From the NCBI GenBank assembly GCA_000708835.1, contig DF237704.1, positions 8,348 through 36,920 of the forward strand: DNA of 28,573 nt, given 5' to 3'. Source of the stretch: Klebsormidium nitens (taxonomy: Eukaryota > Streptophyta > Klebsormidiophyceae > Klebsormidiales > Klebsormidiaceae). This document shows positions 10,923 to 21,200 of this stretch, piece by piece. The translations under genes and the position numbers were made by a program. Below the pieces are notes generated by a model, which ran no database searches, had not been told where the DNA came from, and saw only the letters and a program-made list of their open reading frames with translations. The stretch's first letter is position 1, and each line of letters begins with the position of its first letter.

Positions 10923-12752
10923 GGCTGCCAAAGCCTTGAAAGTGGCTGCCACATTAGTCAAGGCGGGCTTAGGAAAATAGGGTTGCGATTAGGGACGGAG
11001 CTTGTCAAGGTCGACCCAGGTTTGGAATAAGTGCAGGTAGAATTAAGCTCCATCAGAAGACCTTCTATTTTGGCGCGGGACATACTACCTGATTGTACAA
11101 GCAAGTCGATCGGTTTTTAGCTAGGTATGGCTGTGTTTGAATCGAGTGTCTGGCCTTACCAGCTTACACTGGTGGGAGCCCACACCAACAGTACCTTCAA
11201 CTTGGCAAATGGATAAGAGGGCTCATAAGCCGCCAGATCGTGAAGGCCATTGACTAGAGTCCGTCTTACCGGCCGGCCTACAATGAAGTCGTTGTGCAAT
11301 GCATGAATCTGGACAATTCGCTGACACAAGTACCCGTTAAACTAGTCGATTGCATGCATGTATGCTCGACGCAATGCTCAACAGCTGGCCATGATTTTGC
11401 ATGCTTTTGTTTCATGTGCCCTAGCTACTAGTGCATACATCTGGATTATATTCGGAGTCGATCACCGCATGTGGTCGGGAAGGATTTCAGAAGATATGCA
11501 CCCATTGAAATCAGGTACAGGTCTTGCCGGCGCTGCCGCGTTGATGCTTCATGCAATCTCGAAGCTGCAGTCTGTTGCGCCCTTAACAATCCAAGTCTAT
11601 GCTTCAATCATGGAGATTGCGACCGCCAATTGCAAGCCGCCATGTGTGCATACGCAATTAATCACCATATATATGCGTATGTATGTTGATTCGCGGTGAC
11701 CTGCCAGGTTGAGGCTGTCACTCGACGCTCATGCTTTCCATACTCACTATAGCTGTTAGCGAAGTACGCATATGATGGCCACGACACATTATTGTCGCAC
11801 AAACGCAGGCAGTATCCAGACAAAGTTTTTCATAACGTAGTTGGCGTTATACGCATATGTCGTGTGATCATGCTAACTTTTATCATGAGACTCCTACTGT
11901 AGTAGTACACATCGACTCAGTGACTGTAGATATATCCATTCTCGCATACGAAGAGCTAGACACCATCGTGCGGCGTACGTATTCGCAGGTGGCGGCTCCG
12001 GTCGCGCGGCCCGCCCGGCTGTCCTTCCGCGTATAATGAGATCGCCGGGGCCAACGATACACTCGTTTCCACTCAAATTTCACCGAATCATCGGATGAGC
12101 CACATGCATTGATTAACTAGCTCACATTGTATCACGTGCAGCACTGCAGCAGCCCAATCTTACTCCAAGATTCGATGATAACATAAATCCTTAAGGCTTC
12201 ATCCTTGAAATACTATGGCACGTGTTTTCGTGAATTTCAGCTGCATGCTGAGGAAGGGGCAGCATGAGGAAGCAAGAAGGGATCATTGATGAAATCACCG
12301 CCAGGGCCTTCAATTGAAACGTACGTACACATAAGTGTAAGCCACACCAATGCGGACTGGACAGACTACTCGGCCGCCGTCTTGCTGCCAGGCCATAGAT
12401 ATGAAGGCGCATGTATGGCAGGCTTCGGAGCATCCGTTTATCCCGACAAAGGCCAGAGCACACTTGCAAACGCAGGGCGTTCTAATCACTCATCTGATTC
12501 CTCACAAGGCTAGTCCGTTTGAGTGGCAGCAAAGTGGTCACCTAAACTCCAACCCTTTCTCTTCGATTGCAAGAAAGTATGTGAACAAGGAAACGCGACA
12601 CTGGCTAGTGTCCTTCAGATGAGCGTGCGACACTGGCCTCTCTTAGCTTCTAATTGTTTGTTGCTCCCGCGACGAGGGGAGCAAAAACTTCAATAGCACG
12701 ACACTGCACACAGTAATAAGCACGATCAGAGTGCCGCCCTGTGTGTAACCTT
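10923..12752. other. Convergent intergenic region, no gene seen
   Basis: This 1.8-kb stretch separates the 3' ends of the Dabb gene (plus) and the EI24 gene (minus) and should contain both 3' UTRs. Only short open frames without family features are present. The motif ACGCATATG occurs around 11765 and 11850, and related ATGCGTAT text occurs near 11670. I see no structural RNA or clear mobile element. Confidence 0.5.
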
Positions 12753-15700
12753 TCACACAGCGTCACATATAAGAAAAGTCAACGAGCGCTTCTGCTTTTC
12801 AGTGTACCGCTCTGCATCATTTTCAACCGAGCGATGTATTCGAAGCAAGCCTGCTTTGGAAGCTAGAGGCCCCTCTCTACTTAGAGAATAAGAAGCACAT
12901 ACAGACGTGTCCCACCTTTGCACTGCTGCAAATCGGAAAACCGGCACTCGCCATGCTTGGGCCTTCTGAACAGCGAGCGGGTCCCCGTTCAACGACTTGG
13001 ACACAACTCGAGCGGGATTTGATGTCGTCGCAACAAGGACGAACTGATGATGAAACAATATCTGGCATCAGTCTCTTAGACAAAGAGTCTACTGTGCAGC
13101 TTGTGCAATCAAACTTTTGTGTAGCTTCTGTGCAATCAGACTTCAGAGCGACCTGGAGCTAAGAAACGAACACTCCAAAAGTGAAACCCAACTTTTGACG
13201 CTCCGAGCACGCCAGGAGTAATACCAACTCATTCCGCAAGGCACAGAGGATTCGTCGTTTCCGAAACGTGATGTCCATCCTGATACTCTGTTGCGGCGAT
13301 CGATACCAGCCAAGCTTTAGCTTTGCCGTGCAACGATGTGGTCTTCTCTGGACCTGCCACAGAAAGCCCTCGCACACAGGCAAAAGTTGGCGGAAAGAGA
13401 GGGCAGGTGAGGCTTACGAGTGGAAAGATGAGGGCCCACACTGCGGCACTTGCAAAGAATGGCAAGAAGTAGGTGGCTATTGTACACGGCGCTCCTGTAA
13501 GGAACGACTTTTAGTACACGTCCATTCATGAGCTGAGACTGATTGCGGTTCCCTTCCGCTTCTCTTCTGTTTGTCTGGCTGCGAAAAGATCAGAACAGCG
13601 CTAACATGGTTCAGAACAGGTCGATTGACCAAAACCCAACCAAGGAATCTGGTGTGATGTCCGGAGCAAACGAATGAGGCCATATTCTATGGTGCTGATG
13701 GAGGAGCCGAATACGCCCTTTAAACGCTAACCGGGGCGCGCAATCTGAGCCCGCAAAAAATAAAGCAGAGAGTCTGGCACAATGTTCTTCATCTGTTAGC
13801 ACCAGAGCTTTACAGAAACACAACTTACCAAACCCCGCGAAGAACGCCCAATGCGTTTCGAAGAAGCTGAGCCGTTCGTCCAGAGACCAGCCAGCCGACG
13901 ACCACTTGTAACTGCATAAAGGGCACATGTCATGGTTTCTGACAAAGAGCAGGGGGAGCTGATAAAACAAGCGCTCGACAGGTCTAGCAACGGTTCTTCC
14001 CCAGTTGCAGATCGAAATTTACAGCGTACCAATCGACGTTCAAGGTTGAGAAGGTTACAGATCAAACTTCTGACCGATGACAGATAGTACCCCGGAACAA
14101 AAGCACCAATGTTGATTCAAATTATAACTCAAAAGTCAGATGTTCGCCCTGGTCCTAAAAAGGAGCAGTGAATGCGAAATATCGGATTCTCTGGCGTGTG
14201 CTTCGACAAGGCTGCAGAAAGCAGTGAACAATATTCTTAAGATCTGGCCTCTGGACGTGACCTGGGGACTGACTTGCAGGCAGAGAAATGTGAGATAGGC
14301 TTCATCAGCAGTACTTACTCATAGCAGTAGTATGCGTACAACCACGAGAGCAGCAAAAAGTTCATCGTCGGTCCGACGTACGGAACGATGCTGACGGCGT
14401 AAACCTGTGAAGATGAACGGCAAATGTTGTTGCTTCTGCGGTCTTGGCCAGCATTCTATGACCTCAGCAACGATCGAGGATACCACAAAGCGCTTGACGA
14501 GCTGTGACTGGGCCATGAATTGACAGAATTGCGCCTCCAACAAACGTTGACATCAGATAACGGCCTACAACCCGGTTATGAGTACTCAAAGAACTTGTTT
14601 AAGCCACGTAATACCACATTTCGTCGTACACTGGTCACACACGCCGGAAAAGCTCCGTTCGGCGGCCAGATTGTTCAACTTCCGGCCGCCGTCGACGGCG
14701 CCGTCGGCCACAAGATTCTTTCCCAGCTTTTTCCGGCCGACCGTCTGGGGACGGCCGGTGAACAATCCAGTAGGCTTTAAACACTGAAAATTTCGGCTGG
14801 CCGGTCCCCTCTGCCGGTATGTGTGAACAAGTGGCTTTTTCTGGCCGACGTCGACGATAGAAGGGACCGCCGGCCGGAAAAGACCTCCGGCGTGTGTGAC
14901 CAGTGTATCAGCATCTAACCGGGGCCATACAAACTTCGATACGTTCAGAGCCACAAGCACCACAAGCATGACGTCAGCGAATGTCCTCAGCATAACGTCA
15001 GCTTGCTCACCTGTATTACAAAGACGGCAAACATGACGACCCGGTACACCTCCTCCCCAATCATTGTCACCAGCGTTTCAACCCCGCTCCCGCCCTGCTT
15101 GCTGGCGGGTGGGGGCGCCGGTTTTGACAGATCTGGCGGTTCGACCCCGAGCGCGGCAGCAAGCGAGCGGTCCCCCTGAAGGGCTTGATACGCGCGCTTC
15201 GCAATGTCTTGATGCCTGGGTAAAGTGCACGAAATGAACATGTGTCCTAAGAGATTTTTGTTGGTCTGTTTCTCTTGGTTTTGTCGTCAGCTTCCTCTCT
15301 CGACTTGTCCGAAGGGAGCAAGAGCCAATTGGTTTTAAAACGAATGATGAACGTCAATAATAACCCGTGTGATAGTTGTGCTATGCGAACCAAAACCTCT
15401 AACGTCGATTGATAGGCAGTACTCTAAATAGTAAGGGACAAACCGGAAAATAAGAAAGGGCTAATCCGATTGGCAGCGGTCAAAATGTGACTTGAGACTC
15501 CTTGACGCACCCTTGTCAGTCTCGTTTGCAGAATGTTATAGAAGGCCTTTCCATCTCTACCTTGTCCATCTCTACCTTATCGTTCCAATCGAACTAAGAA
15601 AGACAAGGTCAAGTACTTGGTCATAGTACAAGCGCCGTCCTCAAAAGCTTAGGTAAGAGATCGGTGCTATCAAAAGCAGCAGGCACAAATGATTGACATT

Positions 15701-17894
15701 GGTTACTTGAGCATCAATGATTTTCCGAAGTACGGGCTAGAGACTCAAACGTCCCTGTTGACTGGCGGAGGCCTCACCACATGCAGTTGATGACGAAGCT
15801 GACCACATAGATAGGGTAGAGCCACAACATCTGCATAGCAACGGACTGTCCATCATGCTTCTTCCAATGACAGACAAAGGAGCAGGTTGCCACCATTTTT
15901 CCCACCTTGGCAACACTACAAGTGCGTAATGACAGAATCGATGTCAATCGGGTCCCAGCCTCCACTTGTTACTGGCTTATGATAAAAGGCTACCTGTTCA
16001 AAAGAAAAAACAGTCTCCAGACTGGTTTAGTCCAAGCTAGCTTCTGACTCCTCTTCTCAATCGCCTCTGGTCAAAACCGCAGCTCCAATGGCGGTGATCA
16101 ATCCTGCCTGCTTACCACACCTACTACATAACGAAGGGTATATTATGCAAAATCTGAAGTGCAACTCACGTTATACACGACAATGAGGAGAGAGTGCAGG
16201 GCCGCCAGGCCTCCTGCTCCGACGCCAGCGGTTGTTTCTGCTTTTGAGTGACGGGGTAAGTCGAGGAGGTAGCGCAAGGAAGGGTCAAGGAAACCCTTGA
16301 GCAGGATTATACTGGGAAAGCAGAAAAAATTTGGTCAGGTCAGAGGGTTGAATATCGAATCGGAGGTACTTCATCAACCTTCTGATAAGGGGCAAAAACA
16401 TGCACCTCCATCTATGGTCCTCTCCTGGCAAAACCAGTCAACAGAGGGGTTGGTCAAAGTCGACATGAAACATTTGGAAGGGGCAGCTGACACAACATGT
16501 CACTCTTGTTGCAGAAAGCATCTACACTGCTCTTGGAACCAAGAACATCGCATGCTATGTCTTGATTGCAAGGGGCTCATAGGAGAACTCAACAATTCTT
16601 TTCCTGGTATCTTGGAAACGCCAATTGTTAGCACTACTTAGTGGTAGTCCAGTCCAAGTCTCACAAAAATCCTTTTTAAAAGTCTAAACAAGACTAAAAC
16701 AAACTTCTGGGGAAAAAGTGGTCAATAAAGGAAAAGAGCAAAGGTGCAGTTTCTACCTTCCCAAGAAGAAGAACCCGTTGAGAAGAGAGCACTGGCTGGT
16801 CCGCACAAGCACGGGGCGCGACCTACATTGGAGATGCACAAAATGGTCTTTCCTTGCCCCATTGCAGAGAAGTTGCCCCATTGCAGAGAAGAACATTCCG
16901 ACTTGGATTACCCACTAATATGACAGAGAGTCAATGGAGAGCCCTGTTTGTTGATGACACTGTAAATGGCAATTCAGCATGGAGCTTCCTTGCTTACCTC
17001 TTCTGACAAATATTTTCTGAAACCAGGTGATAACCCAACCTACTGGGTGACCACCACTCTCTTGTTCAAAGCGGGACAAACAAAGTTGTGGAGAAAAAAA
17101 AAGCAAAAGTGAAGCACCAACAAACGACTATTTTCAAACATTCAACATGAAAGGAAGTGAAAACCAGCCAACTTTCAAGGACTTATTACCACCATTTCTG
17201 CTCATGTCTGGCGCCACCTTTCAGAACACCAAGACTGGCTCTCTGGAACAACGCTGCTGCTTAAGGTTCTAGGTTACAGGCATGATGTGACAAGTCCCAT
17301 GACGAAAAAGAGAGCTGGACTGCTACAAGACCGATCTCTAACTTAAAGATGTCCCTATCAACAAGGGATGAGAACAAACCTGGCAAGAATTCCCACAGTC
17401 CTGTGAATCATCAGGGCCTCCCAAAAGCCCAATAACCAGCTTTGCACCGCATACTTCAGAGACTCCCCCCAGGAGACGGGACCGCTAGGTGCAACTCTGC
17501 TGCCCCCCTTTTTGCTTCCCTCGTCAATTGTGGGCAGAATTTGCTGAGCAGTATTATCTCGCTCCACCTCCCGAAGCAACCCTAGCCCCTGGAAAGCTGA
17601 GCTTTCGGAAGTGCTGGCTTCAAACCCGGAGCTAACTCTCTCATGACCACTTTCCTCCTTTCTAAATGTCTCCTCAAGTTTGGGAGTTCCACGCTTCCGG
17701 CTCCCACTTCCATCTGACGATGCAACCTCACTAGGGCGCATATTCCCAACGGCCGCCCTGCCCTGCAAAGGAGCGTAAGATGGGGAAGTGCTGAAGGGAA
17801 GACCACCTCGCGAGGGCGCCACGGCCATTCCGTAGCGCCGCTTCAGCCTCAGGCTCAGCTCTGCAGACTGCAGCTCAGCTTGCCAAATTGGCAT
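12753..17894 (-). CDS. EI24: EI24 (etoposide-induced 2.4) homologue, multi-pass ER membrane protein
   Basis: Nine exons: 17894-17380, 16822-16757, 16311-16170, 15830-15778, 15215-15011, 14404-14319, 13911-13829, 13494-13418, 13043-12753. All junctions are GT-AG and phase-consistent; the predicted length is 505 aa. The EI24 pattern is clear in order: SWLLGFWEALMIHRTVGI, VRTSQCSLLNGFFFLGSI, LWLYPIYVVSFVINCMW then DIAKRAYQ, IGEEVYRVVMFAVFVIQ, VPYVGPTMNFLLLSWLYAY, YKWSSAGWSLDERLSFFE then THWAFFAGFG, and GAPCTIATYFLPFFASAAV. EI24 (EPG-4 in worms) is an ER protein needed in autophagy; the Pfam family also includes bacterial CysZ. The start is the first ATG after an in-frame TGA. Odd points: residues 1 to about 145 form a polar, serine-rich N-terminal extension not typical of the roughly 300-aa plant proteins. 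The last exon may also be spliced at CAAAG|GTGGGA (about 12914) instead of reading on to the TGA. Family call is very firm; the C-terminus is less so. Confidence 0.88.
14627..14907. mobile_element. Non-autonomous inverted-repeat (MITE-like) element in an EI24 intron
   Basis: The 281-bp segment lies in the intron 14405-15010. Its ends, 14627-14648 and 14886-14907, are perfect 22-bp inverted repeats beginning TACACTGGTCACACACGCCG. If the outer TA on each side is a target-site duplication, the element proper begins CACTGG and ends CCAGTG. The interior is rich in CCGGC/GGCCGG words, includes further partial inverted repeats, and carries no coding capacity. Base composition differs sharply from the surrounding intron. 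The superfamily cannot be fixed: a TA duplication suits Tc1/mariner-like transposition, while the CACTG start recalls CMC-type ends. Confidence 0.75.
16854..16891. repeat. Two direct copies of a 19-bp unit in EI24 intron 1
   Basis: The unit TTGCCCCATTGCAGAGAAG occurs at 16854-16872 and is repeated exactly at 16873-16891. It lies in the first EI24 intron, about 30 bases upstream (in coding sense) of the exon 2 acceptor at 16823-16824. It looks like a recent slippage duplication; no function is apparent. Confidence 0.85.
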
Positions 17895-18217
17895 ACGGCT
17901 GGAGGACTCGTGTTCCGTCCACTGGTAAGAATGAAGCGGACGGAAGTGTCCCACGAGCAGCGGATCGCAAATTCTACCCGTCGAAGGAGGCTGTACTCAA
18001 CTGTCCACAAGATGCTTTCGACGCCGGATGACGGTCGAACTTTTCCCTCCAATTTGAGACTTCTCGAGACGAGTCTGCACGGTCTTGACTCTCTCTAGAG
18101 TAGGTATTCAATACCTACTACCGTAGGCCGGTATGAGCTGCACTGCCACAGGGAAGCTCAGCCTCAGCCAGGCTCAGGCTTTGTGGCTCTAGTGAGGGGA
18201 CTCGGAACACGTGAAGA
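17895..18217. promoter_or_regulatory. Head-to-head promoter region of EI24 and the RING-PUF-RING gene
   Basis: Only 323 bp separate the two start codons, which face away from each other, so both 5' UTRs and promoters must share this interval. It holds a perfect palindrome (18099-18119) and a CACGTG E/G-box at 18208-18213, five bases before the plus-strand ATG. Coupled expression of the two genes is possible but not shown. Confidence 0.55.
18099..18119. promoter_or_regulatory. Perfect 21-bp palindrome in the shared promoter
   Basis: Arms AGTAGGTATT (18099-18108) and AATACCTACT (18110-18119) are exact reverse complements around a single C. A symmetric site of this length midway in a bidirectional promoter suits a dimeric DNA-binding protein, though an RNA hairpin in a 5' UTR is also possible. 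The binding factor is unknown. Confidence 0.6.
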
Positions 18218-21200
18218 ATGGCGCACTCATCAAGGTCAAATGCAACAGACGGGCGCCCTAGGATGAAGGAGGGCGCCAAGATGGACGACCCCGAGGACCG
18301 GCTATGCAACATCTGCTGCGTGGAGCCGTCGGATGTCTACTTTGTACCCTGCTGCCATCAGAGCTGCGCGCAGTGTGTGCAGAAGCTTCGGATAGCAAAC
18401 ATTTACAAGGTACGCACGCGAGGATAGGTTCTGCTTGGAGGAGAATTTGTTACAAAGAAGCTTCATTGGTGATCTCCTTATGCAGGAGAAAGAAGAGCTG
18501 CTGATGGGCTTTGAGACTTAGGGTTTCTTGGTAATGGTGCACAGTTCTTGTCCTTGGTCTGGTTGAATGATCAAGCAAACTAGAAAAGAGCCTGGTCATC
18601 GGGTTTTTGAGGAAACGGGCGCCTGAAAAGTCTAAATGATATTTAATTTGACTGCCCATGCTAAGTCAGGCTGGTCGGCGAAATTGACTTCGTCACGATC
18701 CTTGTGGTTTTTGAAGTGCAAAGCTGGCAGATGACCCCGTCAGAATCTCGGAGTTGGGGAATGCAACCAATAGGGACTGCCAGGGTTTGTGTGGGCTCCT
18801 GGTTTTACTACTCGATCTCAAAGACCTAGTCCTTTGGGGTTCTTTCCCCATGTCAAGTTACAGGGTTTGTAAACCTGTTCTTCTCTGAATTCTTGTAGCT
18901 CAGCAAAACTCTCTGCAATTGAATCAAAGTATGTGGCTAGACATTGTCCCCTCTACTGTAGATCTGAGCGGCAGGTTTGAATCATAGGCCCACAAATAGA
19001 GTGGAACTATTTATGAGGGAGTGGTGGCATTATCAGGAGAAAGAAAAGCTGCAAACCGTGGGTCTGAATGCACGGAGATCCTTGAAATAGGGGCATCGAA
19101 AGTTGGCGGCACGCTGCACTGTTTGACTGGGGTTCTGCGCATATCAGCGGTGTGGCAGGAGAATTCTCTTTTGGACTTCCGTGTTGGGATGGGGTTCATA
19201 TCGGCTGGAGACCCTGAAGCGGTTTGCGAATGAAAGTCATTGTGAAAATAAAATTTGAATGATTGCTATCTTTTCCTCTGTTCGTTTTTGAGAACATCGT
19301 GCAGTGCATCTATATCTACTGCATTCTTTCCATGCAGGCTGATAAAGGCGTTCGGTGTCCCTTCTGCCGCCAAGTAGTTGAGGGCTACAGTGATACTCCT
19401 CCTGTCCTTCAAAAAGAAACAAAACCAGTTGTTGAGGCCCCTAAAGGCCCTGATCCTCGGACACTCTATGGGAGGAATGGGATCCAATCGATTGGCCAGG
19501 TCAATGAGTATGTGCCACCCCGGGGCATCTCAGAGCATATTCCCACCTTAGACTCGTTACGAACAGATGCAATCCCAGAGGGTTATATTATACCACCGCT
19601 GACCGCAAAGAATGACGTTGTGGATATGATTCACGACAAAACGGTGAGTGGGCTCGTCATTTTGGTCCCTCTCTGCATTGTTTTTCTTGAAGAAGTATTC
19701 GGTGCTTGATCTGGCTTTTACGGGCTGCGGTCTAGGAACCATTTGATTGGTATCAACTGCATTTATGGAGCAGCGCAGATTGGTGAGCTTCACATAAGTA
19801 GGTCTCAAAGTCCTTCAGACTGCTGACACTTTCTGTAGTTCGAATGCACCTCTCTTGATATGGTGGTCTGTCGCTTTTGGGAGGTTGCAATCTGTTCGAA
19901 GTGAATCATCTTCATCGCTCCTTGCAATGTTGCTGTGTGATTACATTGAGGAGTACTTCGTTGGAATTTCATTATCTCAGTCCGAACGGTTGATCAGAGA
20001 AGTTCGTCTTATGGTTGAGGACTTCTGCCACTTCAAGTGTGCCACTCCAAGTATACTTACAGATGAACATTGCAGCAACATCACATGGTCTCTTTAATGC
20101 AAGAATGCATGTTCAAAAGGCTGTTTCATGAGCAAAGCAGCTTGACTGATACACGATTGTTTGAGCATGCAATGCTTTGTCAGAGCATGTGCTTTTCAAT
20201 ATTGTTATGCTCACAACTGATCCGCAAATCACTGTGCAGGGTGCTCGTCATCTTGACTTCATGCTCAGAGATACCTACCCGAAGAGCGGAAAAGTAGCTC
20301 GTCAATGTGTAGTTTTGGGGCCTCATCTTAGCAAATTGGCGGCACATCGTAAGTGTGAACACGCACCTCTTGCAGCATCAATCCCCCTCCAAGCACTTCT
20401 AGTGTTGAATACCGCCTCTGAAAGCCTGCAGTTGTTGAAGTTGTTCCAAAAAGCAGGGAACAGGGGTTTCTTTGTGGTCAGGTGTCGGATACGCTCTTCT
20501 TTGGAGCTTCGCGAGTCAGATGCAATCGCTGCGACAGTAGCCCTGCGCTCCGCCCAGAAAGTCGTCCAGCCCATTGCCTTAAGGAGCTTGTCATTCAGAC
20601 CTCAAGTCGGGGTTCCCACACTTCGCCTGTCGCTCAAGTTACTTTCTTGTCACTTGCAGCTTTTGCAAACTATGTGGTTCAACGCCTTCTAGACTATGCC
20701 CACGCGCATCGGGACGGCCCCGACGGGTGGCCGGGCGGTTTTTTGACCCTGCTCAAGGCATTCTGTGCAAACGGGGGCCTTGTGGAAGCGGCCAAGGAGC
20801 AACGCGGAACTTTTGCTTGTCAGAGGCTGGTGAGATAATGTCTGTTGATTTCGATCCTTGCATCCTGGTGCGGTCTACTGGACTCCTTGTTTGATTCACC
20901 TGTTGTCTACTCGTTCTCTTCTCCTGGCTTGCGGACAAGGAAAGGAGGGTACGAGCTTCAAAGCTTGACATTGAAAGGGCGAAATGAAGTAGGACAGCAT
21001 TTGGACCAATGGAAGCAGAGCTGATAGAGGGAATGCGTACCCATGTCTGGCAGTCCGATGCAAAAGACAGTCACACATTCAAGGTGTCTACTAGAGGATT
21101 TCAGCAAGAGGATTTTGTAGAAGGTAATTTATGTAGTTGGATTCCAGGTGTCAGCAGCTTGGGAGTAGACTGTGTTAGCTCAGAGATTCGGAAAGTGGAT

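Noticed and set aside
11358-11699. A 113-codon plus-strand open frame in the convergent intergenic region
   Set aside because: It shows no recognisable domain, no splice partners and no neighbouring support.
17011-17029. A possible 19-bp microexon (KYLSEE) in EI24 intron 1
   Set aside because: Exon 1 joins directly and in phase to 16822-16757, giving SRPVLVRTSQCSLLNG, which already matches the family without a gap.
18218-19643. A separate small RING gene ending before the Pumilio-like part
   Set aside because: The frame after the RING continues to a strong donor (ACG|GTGAGT) without a stop, and later exons connect in phase. Transcript data would still be decisive.
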